From NCBI RefSeq assembly GCF_900107725.1, contig NZ_FNQO01000006.1, positions 23,826 to 87,825 of the forward strand: a stretch of DNA of 64,000 bases, in the 5' to 3' direction. Of this stretch, positions 50,875-62,147 are shown piece by piece. This DNA is from Microbulbifer marinus. Lineage in GTDB: Bacteria; Pseudomonadota; Gammaproteobacteria; Pseudomonadales; Cellvibrionaceae. The stretch's first letter is position 1. Each line of letters opens with the position of its first letter. A program made the translations under genes and the position numbers. The notes beneath the pieces were generated by a model. It had not been told where the DNA came from. It was given only the letters and a program-made list of their open reading frames with translations, and made no database searches.

Positions 50875-51232
50875 AGAGGCGTACTCCACGTATTGAGAGC
50901 CACTTACTACGAATAAGCGTGTGACTCAGCTTTGAATTCGGCGCTGACAGCGACTAAAAAACTGGCGGCGCCACCAAAAAGGCGCGCAAGAATAGCTTTT
51001 CAGACACTAAATTGCAATAGCCCACGCCCCCTACGGTTGCCCGAAGAGGATGCGGACGACAGTCAACGCCCCCTAATTGAAACCAACAAAGTGTGACTCT
51101 GCGGTCTCCACCACCGACCCGGGAGAGCCTGCGGTGTCGCCGATATTCGCGGGGGCCGCGATTACCGGCTTGTTCCAGCAAGTTTTGCGTATGGCGGCCG
51201 AGGCCGCCACGCAAGGACTGTACAGCCCAGTA
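50875..51232. other. 358-bp spacer between rpmJ and rpsM with a hairpin
   Basis: No gene seen. On the minus strand this is the alpha operon leader, where E. coli has the S4-binding pseudoknot just before rpsM. An imperfect hairpin lies at 51185-51214 (8-bp GC-rich stem TGGCGGCC/GGCCGCCA, 2-base loop, then a bulge and 5 more pairs) with no T run. I cannot confirm the pseudoknot by eye. Confidence 0.5.
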
Positions 51233-51349
51233 TTAGCCTTGACGCTGCTTGTGACGCGGCTCAGCGCTGCAGATAACCCGCAGAACACCTTTGCGACGCA
51301 CGATTTTGCAGTTACGGCAGATCTTTTTAACAGAAGCGCGTACTTTCAT
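51233..51349 (-). CDS. rpmJ: Ribosomal protein L36
   Basis: 38 aa, [20 protein letters not shown] onward, ending PRHKQRQG. The zinc-ribbon residues are all present (C11, C14, C27 and H33), so this is the zinc-binding form. AGGTAAGG precedes the ATG at 51349. It sits 41 bases after secY, its usual place, and is easily missed because of its size. Confidence 0.97.
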   Translation of the reverse strand: MKVRASVKKICRNCKIVRRKGVLRVICSAEPRHKQRQG

Positions 51350-51390
51350 GACCTTACCTCAATTCAATCAAACTGCGAGCAGGTGACGCA

Positions 51391-52737
51391 CTAGCGACGA
51401 CCGTAGCTTTGCAGGTTCGCTTTTTTCATCAAACCTTCGTACTGGTGAGACAGCAGGTGCGATTGTACCTGAGCCATAAAGTCCATCACTACCACCACAA
51501 CGATCAGCAGTGAGGTACCCCCCAGATAGAAGGGAACATTCAGTCCTACCACCAGGAACTGCGGCAGCAGGGAAACCAGCGCGATATATACGGCACCTAC
51601 CAGAGTGAGACGGGTCAGCACGCTGTCGATGTAACGTGCAGTCTGCTCACCGGGACGGATACCGGGCACATAAGCGCCGGATTTCTTCAGGTTATCCGCC
51701 ACTTCATTCGGGTTGAACATCAACGCCGTGTAGAAGAAGCAGAAGAAACCAATCAGCAGTGCGAACAAAATAATGTTCAGCGGCTGACCCGGGCCCAGCT
51801 GCAGTGCCATCCACTGCAGAATCTGCGCGCCTACACCTTCACCGCCCTGGCCAAACCACTGCGCCAGTGTGGCCGGGAACAGCAGGATACTGCTGGCGAA
51901 GATCACCGGAATAACACCGGCCATATTCACCTTCAGTGGCAGGTGGCTGGACTGCGCAGCCGGAGCTGCGGAGTAGCGACCGGCCTGGCGGCGGGCATGG
52001 TTGATAGTGATGCGACGCTGTCCGCGCTCCATCACTACCACAAAGTACACAACCGCGAGGGCGACAAAACCGATCGCCAGCAGCAACAGAATGTGCAGCT
52101 CGCCTTGGCGCGCCTGTTCAAACGCCTGACCGACGGCACTGGGCAGGCCCGCAACGATACCTGCGAAGATCAACATCGAGATACCGTTACCGACACCGCG
52201 CTCGGTGATCTGCTCACCCAGCCACATCATGAACACCGCACCGGTTACCAGTGACGTTACCGCCACAAAGTAGAAACCGAATGCCGGCTCAGCAGAGTAA
52301 GCCAGATTCTGGCCGGCCAGACCGAAGGTCATGCCGATACCCTGGATCAATGCCAGCACTACCGTCAGGTAACGGGTGTACTGGTTGATCTTGCGCCGTC
52401 CGGCGTCCCCCTCCTTCTTCAATGCTTCCAGAGAGGGCGTCACCGCGGTCATCAACTGCATGATGATGGACGCGGAGATGTAGGGCATGATGCCCAGCGC
52501 CAGAATACTCATGCGTTCCAGGGCGCCGCCGGAGAACATGTTAAACAGGCCCAGGATCGTGCCCTGGTTCTGATTAAACAGGTTCGACAGCTTTTCCGGG
52601 TCTATACCGGGCACCGGAATATGCGTTCCAAAGCGATAAACAAGAATCGCGAGGAACAGAAAACGAAGGCGAGCCCAAAGCTCGCCCAATCCCTTGCTGT
52701 TGCCCAGGGGATTTACACCGGATCCTGGTCGTGCCAT
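51391..52737 (-). CDS. secY: Preprotein translocase subunit SecY
   Basis: Channel-forming subunit of the SecYEG translocon, 448 aa with ten hydrophobic segments. The first helix and plug region ([21 protein letters not shown]) and the cytosolic loop [19 protein letters not shown] are characteristic. It follows rplO in the spc operon. Confidence 0.99.
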   Translation of the reverse strand: MARPGSGVNPLGNSKGLGELWARLRFLFLAILVYRFGTHIPVPGIDPEKLSNLFNQNQGTILGLFNMFSGGALERMSILALGIMPYISASIIMQLMTAVTPSLEALKKEGDAGRRKINQYTRYLTVVLALIQGIGMTFGLAGQNLAYSAEPAFGFYFVAVTSLVTGAVFMMWLGEQITERGVGNGISMLIFAGIVAGLPSAVGQAFEQARQGELHILLLLAIGFVALAVVYFVVVMERGQRRITINHARRQAGRYSAAPAAQSSHLPLKVNMAGVIPVIFASSILLFPATLAQWFGQGGEGVGAQILQWMALQLGPGQPLNIILFALLIGFFCFFYTALMFNPNEVADNLKKSGAYVPGIRPGEQTARYIDSVLTRLTLVGAVYIALVSLLPQFLVVGLNVPFYLGGTSLLIVVVVVMDFMAQVQSHLLSHQYEGLMKKANLQSYGRR

Positions 52738-52748
52738 TGGGGCCTCAA

Positions 52749-53183
52749 TTAGTCTTCTACTTTACCGCCAGCAGCTTCGATGGCCGCTTTTGCACCCTTG
52801 GTGACGCCCAGACCTTTAACGGTTACCGCTTTGGTCAGCTCGCCAGACAGGAACACTTTGGCGCGTTTAATGTGGCTGCCGATAATATCGGCATTCTTCA
52901 GCGCTGCCAAATCGATTACGTCGGCGTCCACCTTGGCCAGCTCCGCCAGGCGTACTTCCGCAACGAAGCGGGATACACGCGCGGTGAAGCCGTATTTCGG
53001 CAGGCGCTTCTGCAGCGGCATCTGACCGCCTTCGAAACCCGGACGTACAGAGCCGCCGGAGCGCGCTTTCTGGCCCTTGTGGCCGCGGCCGCCGGTTTTA
53101 CCCAGACCGCTACCGATACCACGACCAACGCGCTTGGCGCTGTGCTTGTGGCCTTCTGCGGGAGACAGTTCGTTCAAACGCAT
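52749..53183 (-). CDS. rplO: Ribosomal protein L15
   Basis: 144 aa from the ATG at 53183; the in-frame ATG five codons upstream overlaps rpm[21 protein letters not shown] and the glycine-rich [20 protein letters not shown] are typical. A late 50S assembly protein. Confidence 0.98.
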   Translation of the reverse strand: MRLNELSPAEGHKHSAKRVGRGIGSGLGKTGGRGHKGQKARSGGSVRPGFEGGQMPLQKRLPKYGFTARVSRFVAEVRLAELAKVDADVIDLAALKNADIIGSHIKRAKVFLSGELTKAVTVKGLGVTKGAKAAIEAAGGKVED

Positions 53184-53184
53184 C

Positions 53185-53370
53185 TTATTCCCCCTCAACC
53201 TTAACCAGGTAGTTAACTTTGTTGATCATGCCGCGCACAGAGGGAGTGTCTTCCACTTCCACAGTGTGACCGATGCGGCGCAGGCCCAGACCGGCAACGC
53301 ACGCCTGATGGCTCTTCAGGCGTCCGTGAATGCTTTTGGTCTGGGTGACTTTAATGGTCTTCTTAGCCAT
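53185..53370 (-). CDS. rpmD: Ribosomal protein L30
   Basis: 61 aa, one base from rpl[21 protein letters not shown] and the hydrophobic [14 protein letters not shown] tail match the bacterial family. Confidence 0.97.
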   Translation of the reverse strand: MAKKTIKVTQTKSIHGRLKSHQACVAGLGLRRIGHTVEVEDTPSVRGMINKVNYLVKVEGE

Positions 53371-53408
53371 GGTCTTAACCCACTAATAACCTTTGGTCCG
53401 AGCCTCAA

Positions 53409-53915
53409 TTAGCCCAGGATTTCTTCGACTGATTTGCCACGCTTGGCTGCAACGTCTTCCGGGCTCTGCATTTGTTCCAGAGCACTGAAGGTTGCACGCA
53501 CTACGTTCACCGGATTGGTGGAGCCGTAGCACTTGGCCAGTACGTTGTGTACGCCAGCCATTTCCAGTACGGAGCGCATGGCACCGCCGGCGATAACACC
53601 GGTACCCTGGGAAGCGGGCTGCATGTAAACCTTGGAACCGCCGTGACGACCGTTGGTCGCGTACTGAATGGTGTCACCGTTCAGTTCAACCTGGATCATG
53701 TTGCGACGCGCAGCCTCCATCGCCTTCTGGATGGCAACCGGCACTTCGCGTGCCTTGCCGCGGCCGAAGCCAACGCGGCCGTTGCCGTCGCCGACTACGG
53801 TCAGTGCGGTAAAGGCGAAGATGCGACCACCTTTAACAGTCTTGGCAACGCGATTGACCTGGACCAGCTTTTCCTGCAGGCCTTCGTCGTTGCTTTTGTC
53901 TTTCTCTCTAGCCAT
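53409..53915 (-). CDS. rpsE: Ribosomal protein S5
   Basis: 168 aa. The double-stranded RNA-binding-like N-domain ([19 protein letters not shown]) and the [20 protein letters not shown] motif are intact. It influences decoding accuracy. Confidence 0.99.
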   Translation of the reverse strand: MAREKDKSNDEGLQEKLVQVNRVAKTVKGGRIFAFTALTVVGDGNGRVGFGRGKAREVPVAIQKAMEAARRNMIQVELNGDTIQYATNGRHGGSKVYMQPASQGTGVIAGGAMRSVLEMAGVHNVLAKCYGSTNPVNVVRATFSALEQMQSPEDVAAKRGKSVEEILG

Positions 53916-53925
53916 AACTCAACCC

Positions 53926-54276
53926 TTAGAATTTCAGACCGGCTTCGCGGGCAGCGTCAGCCAGAGCCTTGACGCGGCCATGGTATTTAAAACCGCTGCG
54001 GTCGAAGGCAACTTGTTCAACGCCAGCAGCCTTGGCGCGCTCGGCGATCAGGGTGCCTACCGCAGTAGCGGCATCGACGTTACCGGTTTTACCTGCGCGC
54101 AGGTCCTTGTCGAGGGTAGAGGCGGAGGCCAATACCTTGTCGCCATCGGCGGACAGGATCTGTGCGTAAATGTGACGCGGCGTGCGGTTCACGGTCAGGC
54201 GAACGGCGCCGAGCTCGCGGATCTTAGCGCGGGCACGACGTGCACGACGCAAGCGAGATGCTTTCTTAACGTTCAT
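53926..54276 (-). CDS. rplR: Ribosomal protein L18
   Basis: 116 aa, 5S rRNA-binding. The arginine-rich N-terminus ([18 protein letters not shown]) and the ending [20 protein letters not shown] are standard. Confidence 0.98.
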   Translation of the reverse strand: MNVKKASRLRRARRARAKIRELGAVRLTVNRTPRHIYAQILSADGDKVLASASTLDKDLRAGKTGNVDAATAVGTLIAERAKAAGVEQVAFDRSGFKYHGRVKALADAAREAGLKF

Positions 54277-54289
54277 ATCTATGCCCTAT

Positions 54290-54823
54290 TTACTTCTTCT
54301 TGGCCTCTTTGCGATACACGCGCTCATCGGCGTAACGGACACCCTTACCTTTGTAGGGCTCCGGCGGACGGAAAGCGCGGATCTCGGCGGCCACTTGGCC
54401 CAGCAGCTGTTTGTTGCTGCTCTTCAGTACGATTTCAGTCTGAGACGGCGTTTCCGCAGTCACGCCTTCCGGCAGCTGATAATCGATCGGGTGGGAGAAG
54501 CCCAGGGTCAGGTTTACGGTCTTACCGGACGCCTTAGCGCGGTAACCAACACCCAGCAACTGCAGCTTCTTCTCGAAGCCCTGGCTGACACCTACCACCA
54601 TGTTGTTGACCAGAGCGCGGGTAGTACCTGCCAGCGCCTTGGCCTGCTTGGAATTGTTACGTGCCGCGAAAGTCAGCTGGCTGTCAGCCTCACTCACTTC
54701 TACGTCGCCGTGGATCACCATGCTCAGGTTACCGTTACCGCCTTTTACAGCGATATCCTGACCTTTCAGGTCAACAGTAACACCTGCGGGGATTTTTACT
54801 GGATCATTTGCTACTCGAGACAT
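54290..54823 (-). CDS. rplF: Ribosomal protein L6
   Basis: 177 aa, two L6 repeats. [19 protein letters not shown] and [20 protein letters not shown] are diagnostic. It contacts the GTPase-associated region of the 50S subunit. Confidence 0.99.
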   Translation of the reverse strand: MSRVANDPVKIPAGVTVDLKGQDIAVKGGNGNLSMVIHGDVEVSEADSQLTFAARNNSKQAKALAGTTRALVNNMVVGVSQGFEKKLQLLGVGYRAKASGKTVNLTLGFSHPIDYQLPEGVTAETPSQTEIVLKSSNKQLLGQVAAEIRAFRPPEPYKGKGVRYADERVYRKEAKKK

Positions 54824-54835
54824 ACTAACCCCCGC

Positions 54836-55228
54836 TTAGAATACGGTGCAGAGCACTTCGCCACCGACACCAGCCTGGCGCGCAGCGCGATCAGTCATCA
54901 CACCCTTGGAGGTGGAGACGATAGCGATACCCAGGCCACCGCGTACGGTCGGCAGAGCTTTCTTGCCAGTGTAAGCGCGCAGACCCGGACGGGAAACGCG
55001 AACCAGCTCGGCGATAACCGGCTTGCCCTGGAAGTATTTCAAGGCAATGGTCAGCTCCGGCTTGGCACCTTCGCTTACGTTGACATCAGTGATGTAGCCT
55101 TCGCCTTTCAGTACTTCGGCTACGGCCACTTTCAGTTTGGATGAAGGCAGGGTGACTTCGGCCTTTCCGCGCGCCAGGGCGTTGCGGATGCGAGTCAGCA
55201 TATCTGCCAACGGATCTTGCATACTCAT
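54836..55228 (-). CDS. rpsH: Ribosomal protein S8
   Basis: 130 aa. [20 protein letters not shown] and the C-terminal [20 protein letters not shown] are intact. It binds helix 21 of 16S rRNA; in E. coli it represses the spc operon at the rplE site. Confidence 0.99.
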   Translation of the reverse strand: MSMQDPLADMLTRIRNALARGKAEVTLPSSKLKVAVAEVLKGEGYITDVNVSEGAKPELTIALKYFQGKPVIAELVRVSRPGLRAYTGKKALPTVRGGLGIAIVSTSKGVMTDRAARQAGVGGEVLCTVF

Positions 55229-55254
55229 TTGTTAAGACTCCTCAAGTCTGCCTT

Positions 55255-55560
55255 TTACCAGCTGGACTTAACCAGGCCGGGAACATCACCACGCATGGCT
55301 GCTTCGCGCAGTTTGTTACGGCACAGGCCGAACTTGCGGTAGACAGCGTGGGGGCGACCAGTGATACGGCAGCGGCGTTGCTGACGTACCGGGCTTGCAT
55401 CGCGCGGCAGTTTCTGCAGCTTGAGTTGAGCCTCCCACTGCTCTTCTTCAGTAGCAGTGGGACTGGCGATGATCGCCTTCAGCTCTTGACGCTTTTCGGC
55501 GTACTTAGCTGCGGTTCGAGCGCGCTTCTTCTCACGCGCAATCATGGATTTCTTCGCCAT
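55255..55560 (-). CDS. rpsN: Ribosomal protein S14, zinc-independent form
   Basis: 101 aa. It lacks the CxxC pairs of the short zinc form; the core is [20 protein letters not shown] and [18 protein letters not shown]. It belongs to the long class usual in gammaproteobacteria. Confidence 0.98.
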   Translation of the reverse strand: MAKKSMIAREKKRARTAAKYAEKRQELKAIIASPTATEEEQWEAQLKLQKLPRDASPVRQQRRCRITGRPHAVYRKFGLCRNKLREAAMRGDVPGLVKSSW

Positions 55561-55569
55561 GGAATCCTC

Positions 55570-56109
55570 TTAACCCTTGAACGGGAAGTTAAACGCTTTC
55601 AGCAGCGCACGACCTTGATCGTCGTTAGCCGCTGTAGTGGTAATACAAATATCCAGACCGCGGAGTTTGTCTACTTTGTCGTAGTCAACTTCCGGGAAGA
55701 TAATTTGCTCGGTCACACCCATAGAGAAGTTGCCGCGGCCGTCAAACTGCTTCGGGCTGATGCCACGGAAGTCACGGATACGCGGGATCGCGATGTCGAC
55801 CAGACGCTCCAGGAACTCGTACATGCGCTCACCGCGCAGAGTCACCTTGCAGCCGATCGGCCAACCGTCGCGAATCTTAAAGCCCGCAATTGACTTGCGC
55901 GCTTTGGTCACGATGGGCTTTTGACCAGTAATTGCCGTCATGTCACTGACGGCGTGCTCCAGCACCTTCTTGTCACCAACAGCCTCACCAACACCCATGT
56001 TGATGGTGATCTTGGTGATGCGCGGCACTGCCATCACATTGTCGAGCCCCAGCTCTTCTTTCAGCTTGGGCGCGAGTTCTTTCGTGTAGAGCTCTTTAAG
56101 CTTTGCCAT
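55570..56109 (-). CDS. rplE: Ribosomal protein L5
   Basis: 179 aa, binds 5S rRNA and contacts the P-site t[21 protein letters not shown] and the late [17 protein letters not shown] are typical. Confidence 0.99.
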   Translation of the reverse strand: MAKLKELYTKELAPKLKEELGLDNVMAVPRITKITINMGVGEAVGDKKVLEHAVSDMTAITGQKPIVTKARKSIAGFKIRDGWPIGCKVTLRGERMYEFLERLVDIAIPRIRDFRGISPKQFDGRGNFSMGVTEQIIFPEVDYDKVDKLRGLDICITTTAANDDQGRALLKAFNFPFKG

Positions 56110-56140
56110 GATCTACCAACCTGCTTCTGCGCCTACAGCC

Positions 56141-56452
56141 TTAGATGGCTTCGCCGCTGGATTTGAAGACGCGAATCTTAGTGCCGTCTTCCAGTACTTT
56201 AAAGCCTACCCGGTCAGCCTTTTGGGTGTTGGGGTTGAAGATGGCTACGTTGGAAGCCTGGATCGCGGCCTCCTTCTCTACGATGCCACCGGCAACGCCC
56301 AGCTGGGGGTTCGGCTTTTGATGTTTCTTGATCATCTGTACACCGGAAACGATCAGGCGACCGTCGTTCAGCACCTTACGTACTGTACCGCGCTTGCCTT
56401 TGTCGCGACCGGCGATAACGATCACTTCGTCGTCACGCTTGATCTTGCGCAT
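56141..56452 (-). CDS. rplX: Ribosomal protein L24
   Basis: 103 aa. The KOW motif [16 protein letters not shown] is at the N-terminus. An assembly initiator near the exit tunnel. Confidence 0.98.
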   Translation of the reverse strand: MRKIKRDDEVIVIAGRDKGKRGTVRKVLNDGRLIVSGVQMIKKHQKPNPQLGVAGGIVEKEAAIQASNVAIFNPNTQKADRVGFKVLEDGTKIRVFKSSGEAI

Positions 56453-56475
56453 AACTCTATTTCTCCGCCTCAGGC

Positions 56476-56844
56476 TTAGATAACTTCCGGTGCCAGCGAG
56501 ATGATCTTCATGAACTTCTCACCGCGCAGCTCGCGAGTTACCGGGCCAAAAATACGGGTGCCGACCGGCGCCAGTTGCTGGTTCAGCAGTACCGCTGCGT
56601 TATCGTCAAATTTGATCAGGGAACCGTCCGCACGGCGCACACCTTTTTTGGTGCGAACCACAACGGCGTTCATAACCTGGCCTTTCTTCACTTTACCGCG
56701 GGGAATGGCTTCCTTAACGGTCACCTTGATAATGTCGCCCACGCCGGCATAACGACGATGGGAGCCGCCCAGCACCTTGATGCACATGACACGGCGAGCC
56801 CCACTGTTGTCAGCTACTTCTAAGTAGGATTCCGCTTGAATCAT
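56476..56844 (-). CDS. rplN: Ribosomal protein L14
   Basis: 122 aa. [20 protein letters not shown] and the ending [18 protein letters not shown] are almost invariant in bacteria. It lies at the subunit interface next to L19. Confidence 0.99.
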   Translation of the reverse strand: MIQAESYLEVADNSGARRVMCIKVLGGSHRRYAGVGDIIKVTVKEAIPRGKVKKGQVMNAVVVRTKKGVRRADGSLIKFDDNAAVLLNQQLAPVGTRIFGPVTRELRGEKFMKIISLAPEVI

Positions 56845-56878
56845 CGTCTCTCTCCGAAACTCTTCAATGCGCTAGGGG

Positions 56879-57142
56879 TTAAACCTTCGCCGCACGCTCT
56901 ACAATTTTCTGCAAAGCCCAGGATTTACTCTTGGACAGCGGACGAGACTCTTCGATGGTTACAACATCACCGATGTTGCACTCATTGTTCTCATCATGTG
57001 CCTTGAGCTTGGTGGACTTGCTCACAATTTTGCCGTAGATCGGGTGCTTAACACGGCGCTCGATCAAAACGGTGATGGTTTTATCCATCTTGTCACTCAC
57101 AACCTTACCGGTCAGAGTACGCTTCAGTTTTGCTTCAGCCAT
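56879..57142 (-). CDS. rpsQ: Ribosomal protein S17
   Basis: 87 aa OB-fold protein. [20 protein letters not shown] and [15 protein letters not shown] are standard. It binds 16S helices 7 and 11. Confidence 0.98.
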   Translation of the reverse strand: MAEAKLKRTLTGKVVSDKMDKTITVLIERRVKHPIYGKIVSKSTKLKAHDENNECNIGDVVTIEESRPLSKSKSWALQKIVERAAKV

Positions 57143-57144
57143 GA

Positions 57145-57336
57145 TTAATTACCTGCCTTCTCGGTCAACACAGTCTTAATGCGAGCAATGTCGCGACGAG
57201 TCTGCTTCAGCAGATGAGTCTGAGTCAGCTGACCGGTGGACTTTTGCATGCGAAGCTTGAACTGAGCCTCGAGCTGATTCAGCAATTCCTGGTTCAGCTC
57301 TTCAACTGACTTTTCGCGTAGATCTGCAGTCTTCAT
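57145..57336 (-). CDS. rpmC: Ribosomal protein L29
   Basis: 63 aa, two-helix protein at the tunnel exit. [20 protein letters not shown] and [15 protein letters not shown] are typical. Its first base overlaps the last base of rplP. Confidence 0.98.
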   Translation of the reverse strand: MKTADLREKSVEELNQELLNQLEAQFKLRMQKSTGQLTQTHLLKQTRRDIARIKTVLTEKAGN

Positions 57337-57749
57337 TACATCACCGAACGCTTAACGAAAGTTGTCTTTACAGGCAGCTTGGCTGCGGCGAGCTCGAAAG
57401 CTTCGCGAGCCAGATCTTCGGACACACCCTCCATTTCGTAGAGGACCTTGCCCGGCTGGATCTGAGCCACCCAGTATTCAACGCCACCTTTACCTTTACC
57501 CATCCGTACTTCGAGGGGCTTGTTGGTAATGGGCTTGTCCGGAAACACGCGAATCCAGATCTTACCGCCACGCTTTACGTGACGAGTCATTGCGCGACGA
57601 GCCGCTTCGATCTGGCGCGCAGTAATGCGACCGCGACCGATGGCTTTCAAGCCGAACTCGCCAAAGCTCACTTTAGAGCCGCGCTGAGAAAGACCGCGGT
57701 TGCGACCCTTCTGTACCTTGCGGAATTTTGTACGCTTTGGTTGCAGCAT
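57336..57749 (-). CDS. rplP: Ribosomal protein L16
   Basis: 137 aa. [19 protein letters not shown], the [20 protein letters not shown] block and [18 protein letters not shown] are diagnostic. It positions A-site tRNA. Confidence 0.99.
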   Translation of the reverse strand: MLQPKRTKFRKVQKGRNRGLSQRGSKVSFGEFGLKAIGRGRITARQIEAARRAMTRHVKRGGKIWIRVFPDKPITNKPLEVRMGKGKGGVEYWVAQIQPGKVLYEMEGVSEDLAREAFELAAAKLPVKTTFVKRSVM

Positions 57750-57760
57750 TTGCGTACCCC

Positions 57761-58441
57761 TTATTTAGCAGCTTTCTTGCGGGTCTTCTTCGGCTGCTCA
57801 TCGGGGATTTCGTCACCGATGACTTCACCTTTGAAGATCCAGACTTTGATACCGATGATGCCGTAGGTAGTCATCGCTTCATGGGTGGCGTAGTCGATAT
57901 TCGCACGCAGGGTGTGCAGCGGCACACGTCCTTCGCGATACCACTCGGTACGTGCGATTTCCGCACCGCCGAGACGGCCACTTACCTGAATCTTGATACC
58001 TTCGGCACCTTGACGCATGGCGTTCTGCACCGCGCGCTTCATCGCGCGACGAAACATTACGCGGCGTTCCAGCTGCTGGGCGACGTTCTGGGCTACCAGA
58101 GCGGCGTCCATGTCCGGCTTGCGCACTTCTTCAATGTCGATGTGCACCGGCACGCCCATCTGCGCGCTTACTTCATTGCGCAGACGCTCTACGTCTTCAC
58201 CTTTTTTACCGATCACGATGCCGGGGCGAGCGGTGTGAATGGTCACACGCGCGGTATTCGCCGGACGCTCGATCTCGATACGGCTCACGGAAGCGTGGGC
58301 CAGTTTTTTGCGAATGTAATCGCGAACTTTCAGATCCGTGTACAGCTTGTCTGCGTACTCGTCGCTGCCGGCATACCAAACAGAAGTATGCTTTTTAACG
58401 ATACCCAGACGAATGCCGGTAGGATGTACTTTTTGTCCCAT
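57761..58441 (-). CDS. rpsC: Ribosomal protein S3
   Basis: 226 aa. The KH-domain loop [18 protein letters not shown] and C-terminal [14 protein letters not shown] ending ([14 protein letters not shown]) are present. Part of the mRNA entry channel. Confidence 0.99.
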   Translation of the reverse strand: MGQKVHPTGIRLGIVKKHTSVWYAGSDEYADKLYTDLKVRDYIRKKLAHASVSRIEIERPANTARVTIHTARPGIVIGKKGEDVERLRNEVSAQMGVPVHIDIEEVRKPDMDAALVAQNVAQQLERRVMFRRAMKRAVQNAMRQGAEGIKIQVSGRLGGAEIARTEWYREGRVPLHTLRANIDYATHEAMTTYGIIGIKVWIFKGEVIGDEIPDEQPKKTRKKAAK

Positions 58442-58460
58442 GGTTTTCTCGCCTGCTCTC

Positions 58461-58793
58461 TTATTTCTCGGCCACTTTCACAGTAATGTGACAAGTACGC
58501 TTAAGAATGCGGTCAGCACGACCCTTGGCGCGCGGCTTAATGCGCTTCATGGTCATACCTTCATCCACGAAAATGGTGGATACCTTCAGCTCGTCAACGT
58601 CAGCACCTTCGTTGTGCTCGGCGTTGGCGATGGCCGACTCCAGAACCTTCTTGACGATCGCCGCACCTTTCTTCTGGCTGAACGCCAGAATATCCAGGGC
58701 TTCTTCAACGCCTTTACCGCGAATCTGATCAGCTACCAGTCGCGCCTTTTGCGCCGACAGACGAGCGCCGCGTAATTTTGCTGCTACTTCCAT
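58461..58793 (-). CDS. rplV: Ribosomal protein L22
   Basis: 110 aa. [20 protein letters not shown] and the hairpin tip [19 protein letters not shown], which lines the exit tunnel and is a macrolide-resistance site, are intact. Confidence 0.99.
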   Translation of the reverse strand: MEVAAKLRGARLSAQKARLVADQIRGKGVEEALDILAFSQKKGAAIVKKVLESAIANAEHNEGADVDELKVSTIFVDEGMTMKRIKPRAKGRADRILKRTCHITVKVAEK

Positions 58794-58808
58794 CGTTATA
58801 ACCTCGGC

Positions 58809-59087
58809 TTAGCGCTTCTTCGCTTTCTTGTCCGCAGCGTGACCGCGGTAAGTGCGGGTAGCGGCGAACTCGCCCAGCTTGTGGCCAACCATTTCTTCGT
58901 TAACCAGTACGGGCACGTGTTGACGACCGTTGTGCACGGCAATCGTCAGTCCAACCATTTCCGGCATAATCATGGAACGGCGGGACCAGGTTTTAATCGG
59001 TCGACGATCATTGGCTGCAATCGCCGCCTCCACCTTTTTGATCAAATGCAGATCAATAAAGGGACCTTTCTTTAATGAGCGTGGCAC
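58809..59087 (-). CDS. rpsS: Ribosomal protein S19
   Basis: 92 aa. [20 protein letters not shown] and [20 protein letters not shown] are near-invariant. It binds the head of the 30S subunit with S13. Confidence 0.99.
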   Translation of the reverse strand: MPRSLKKGPFIDLHLIKKVEAAIAANDRRPIKTWSRRSMIMPEMVGLTIAVHNGRQHVPVLVNEEMVGHKLGEFAATRTYRGHAADKKAKKR

Positions 59088-59124
59088 TGTCGATTCCTCT
59101 CTAGCTGCTCAGACATCGCGCGGC

Positions 59125-59949
59125 TTACTTGCCGCGGCGACGTACAATCATCTTATCGGTGCGCTTGTTCTTGCGCGTTTTCTTACCCTTGGTAGGTACG
59201 CCCCACGGAGTTACCGGGTGACGGCCACCAGAGGTACGACCTTCACCACCACCGTGCGGGTGATCCACCGGGTTCATCGCCACACCGCGAACGGTCGGGC
59301 GAACACCGCGCCAGCGCTTGGCACCAGCTTTACCCAGCTTGCGCAGGCTGTGCTCGGAGTTACTCACTTCACCCAGGGTGGCGCGACACTCGGACAGAAC
59401 CTTACGCATTTCACCGGAGCGCAGACGAATGGTCGCGTACTGACCTTCGCGAGCTACCAGCTGTACAGAGGCACCGGCAGAACGGGCCAGCTGAGCGCCT
59501 TTGCCAGGCTTCAGCTCAACACCGTGAATTACGGAACCCACCGGGATGTTGCGCAGCGGCAGAGTGTTGCCCACAACGATCGGAGCAGCATCGCCGGACT
59601 GAACGGTAGCACCCGCTTTCAGACCTTTCGGCGCGATGATGTAACGACGCTCGCCGTCTGCGTAGCAAACGAGGGCGATGTGCGCACTGCGGTTCGGATC
59701 GTACTCCAGACGCTCAACCTTGGCCGGAATACCGTCCTTGTTGCGCTTGAAGTCGACTATGCGGTAGTGCTGCTTGTGACCACCACCGATATGACGGGTG
59801 GTGATACGGCCAGCATTGTTGCGACCACCGCTTTTGCTCTTGCTCTCTACCAGAGGCGCGTAAGGCGCACCCTTGTGCAGGTCGGGGTTAACAACCTTGA
59901 CCAGGTGGCGACGGCCGGCAGAGGTCGGTTTTGTTTTTACAATAGCCAT
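59125..59949 (-). CDS. rplB: Ribosomal protein L2
   Basis: 274 aa. The C-terminal [20 protein letters not shown] contains the conserved histidine near the peptidyl-transferase centre. It bridges the subunits. Confidence 0.99.
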   Translation of the reverse strand: MAIVKTKPTSAGRRHLVKVVNPDLHKGAPYAPLVESKSKSGGRNNAGRITTRHIGGGHKQHYRIVDFKRNKDGIPAKVERLEYDPNRSAHIALVCYADGERRYIIAPKGLKAGATVQSGDAAPIVVGNTLPLRNIPVGSVIHGVELKPGKGAQLARSAGASVQLVAREGQYATIRLRSGEMRKVLSECRATLGEVSNSEHSLRKLGKAGAKRWRGVRPTVRGVAMNPVDHPHGGGEGRTSGGRHPVTPWGVPTKGKKTRKNKRTDKMIVRRRGK

Positions 59950-59963
59950 TGTAACTGTCCCCT

Positions 59964-60260
59964 TTACTCAGCAGCTTCAAAGTTGATGTCGCTGCCTTCG
60001 GCCAGGCGAACGTAGGCTTTTTTCCAGTCGTTGCGCTGGCCCATGCCGAAACGCGTACGCTTGGTTTTGCCTTTCACGTTCACGGTGCGAACCTGCTCAA
60101 CAGAAACGTTGAACAGCTTTTCAACCGCAGCCGCGATCTCGGCTTTAGTGGCATCGGTGGTAACCTTGAAAACCACCTGGTTGGCAGAGTCCGCCAACAC
60201 AGCAGCCTTTTCGGAAATTACCGGGCCCAGCAGTACTTTGTAGAGTCGCTCTTGGTTCAT
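59964..60260 (-). CDS. rplW: Ribosomal protein L23
   Basis: 98 aa. [20 protein letters not shown] and the KVKGKTKR-like loop ([16 protein letters not shown]) are typical. Docking site for trigger factor and SRP at the tunnel exit. Overlaps rplD by four bases. Confidence 0.98.
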   Translation of the reverse strand: MNQERLYKVLLGPVISEKAAVLADSANQVVFKVTTDATKAEIAAAVEKLFNVSVEQVRTVNVKGKTKRTRFGMGQRNDWKKAYVRLAEGSDINFEAAE

Positions 60261-60871
60261 CCCAGCACCTCTTCAATTTTCTTGAGCGCAGAAACGGTAA
60301 CCACGACTTTGTCGAAGCGAATCAGGCTTACCGGATCGATGCCCTGTACGTCGCGCACGTCGATCTTGTGCAGGTTGCGCGCGGCCAGGTAGAGGTTTTC
60401 ACTCACCTCTTCGGTCACGATCAACGCGTCGGACAGATCGAACTGAGCCAGCTTGCTCACCAGCTGCTTGGTTTTGGGCGCGTCCACATCGAAGGACTCA
60501 ACCACAACCAGGCGCTCCTGACGGGCCAGCTCAGACAGAATGCAGCGCAGAGCAGCGCGGTACATTTTCTTGTTCAGCTTGACGCTGTGATCACGCGGCT
60601 CAGCGGCGAAGGTTACGCCACCGGAGCGCCACAGCGGGCTGCGGATAGTACCGGCGCGAGCGCGGCCAGTACCCTTTTGACGCCAAGGCTTCTTGCCGCC
60701 GCCGGAAACGTCAGCGCGATTCTTCTGCGCTTTAGTACCCTGACGGGCACCAGCCATGTAGGCGACAACGGCCTGGTGTACCAGGTCCTGATTGAATTCA
60801 CGACCGAAAGTCACTTCAGAGACAGCTACAGTGCCTTTAGCGCCTTCGGGAGTAGCGATATTCAGTTCCAT
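60257..60871 (-). CDS. rplD: Ribosomal protein L4
   Basis: 204 aa. The extended tunnel loop [18 protein letters not shown] is present. In E. coli L4 also represses its own S10 operon through a long leader; the leader here is much shorter. Confidence 0.99.
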   Translation of the reverse strand: MELNIATPEGAKGTVAVSEVTFGREFNQDLVHQAVVAYMAGARQGTKAQKNRADVSGGGKKPWRQKGTGRARAGTIRSPLWRSGGVTFAAEPRDHSVKLNKKMYRAALRCILSELARQERLVVVESFDVDAPKTKQLVSKLAQFDLSDALIVTEEVSENLYLAARNLHKIDVRDVQGIDPVSLIRFDKVVVTVSALKKIEEVLG

Positions 60872-60889
60872 ATCTATTTCCCCTCAGAC

Positions 60890-61525
60890 TTAGGCTTTAA
60901 CTGCCGGACGAACGATAACGTTGCCACCCGGCGCACCCGGAACGGCACCCTTAACCAGCAGCAGGTTGCGTTCGGCATCGACACGAACCACTTCCAGGTT
61001 CTGCACGGTTACACGCTCAGCACCCATGTGACCGGCCATCTTCTTGCCTTTCCACACTCGACCAGGAGTCTGGCACTGACCGATAGAACCGGGAGCGCGG
61101 TGAGACAGAGAGTTACCGTGGGTTGCGTCCTGGGTACGGAAATTCCAGCGCTTAACGCCACCCTGGAAACCTTTACCTTTGGAAGTGCCGGTTACGTCAA
61201 TCATCTGACCAGCTTCAAAGCCAGAAACAGTGATTTCAGAACCGATTTCGAAAGTCTCGTCAGAACCGTCAGTGCGCAGTTCGAAGAGAGCAGAGCCAGC
61301 CTCAACATTGGCTTTGGCGAAGTGGCCCGCGTGGGGCTTGGAGACACGGGAAGCCTTACGGTTGCCCACGGTTACCTGAACCGCTGCATAGCCGTCGGTT
61401 TCCACAGTTTTCACCTGAGTGACGCGATTCGGAGCTACCTCGATAACGGTAACCGGAATAGAAGCGCCATCTTCGGTGAAGATGCGAGTCATGCCGCTCT
61501 TGCGGCCGACAATACCTATAGTCAT
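60890..61525 (-). CDS. rplC: Ribosomal protein L3
   Basis: 211 aa. [20 protein letters not shown] and [20 protein letters not shown]; the Gln of this second motif is methylated in E. coli. One of the two 50S assembly initiators. Confidence 0.99.
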   Translation of the reverse strand: MTIGIVGRKSGMTRIFTEDGASIPVTVIEVAPNRVTQVKTVETDGYAAVQVTVGNRKASRVSKPHAGHFAKANVEAGSALFELRTDGSDETFEIGSEITVSGFEAGQMIDVTGTSKGKGFQGGVKRWNFRTQDATHGNSLSHRAPGSIGQCQTPGRVWKGKKMAGHMGAERVTVQNLEVVRVDAERNLLLVKGAVPGAPGGNVIVRPAVKA

Positions 61526-61635
61526 CTTTTCAACCTCTCAGTGCACGGGGCTTTAACCCACTGCGGCCGCCCAGTTTCAGAGCGTTACACTACCCGGACC
61601 TTTTTCGCCCGGGATTCGGTAGTTAATTAAAAGTG

Positions 61636-61947
61636 TTAGCCGAGACTAATCTGAACCTCAACACCGGCCGCCAGATCGAGCTTCATCAGCGCGTCGACGG
61701 TTTTTTCGGTGGGCTCAACAATGTCCAGCAAACGCTTGTGGGTACGAATCTCGTACTGGTCGCGCGCGTCTTTGTTGACGTGCGGAGAAATCAGCACGGT
61801 GTACTTCTCTTTGCGAGTCGGCAGCGGAATGGGACCGCGAACCTGCGCGCCAGTGCGCTTGGCCGTCTCGACGATCTCCTGGGTAGACGCGTCGATTAAC
61901 TTGTGATCGAACGCCTTCAGGCGAATTCGGATGCGTTGACCCTGCAT
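61636..61947 (-). CDS. rpsJ: Ribosomal protein S10 (NusE)
   Basis: 103 aa from the ATG at 61947, which has GGAG 9 bases upstream; the in-frame ATG five codons earlier falls on that ribosome site. [19 protein letters not shown] is standard. It also acts with NusB in transcription antitermination. First gene of the 28-gene block. Confidence 0.99.
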   Translation of the reverse strand: MQGQRIRIRLKAFDHKLIDASTQEIVETAKRTGAQVRGPIPLPTRKEKYTVLISPHVNKDARDQYEIRTHKRLLDIVEPTEKTVDALMKLDLAAGVEVQISLG

Positions 61948-62021
61948 GGAATCAAACTCCAACTTAAAAACTAAAGAACGTCCTTTTACGCAGCCCCGAG
62001 GGCGGGCGAAAAGGAGCGCGA

Positions 62022-62050
62022 ATTCTACGGGCGATATCAGCGCCTGTCAA
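62022..62050 (-). promoter_or_regulatory. S10 operon promoter
   Basis: On the minus strand TTGACA (62050-62045), 17 bases, TAGAAT (62027-62022): close to sigma-70 consensus. Transcription should begin near 62015, giving a leader of about 68 bases before rpsJ. Confidence 0.88.
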
Positions 62051-62147
62051 CCGGGTTGCCGACTTACTTTCAGCGGGGGCCCTCCGGCACAAATCTACGT
62101 GCCCGCAAACTACAATTGGGTACCGGTAGCCGAAAGAGGGCAGAGAA

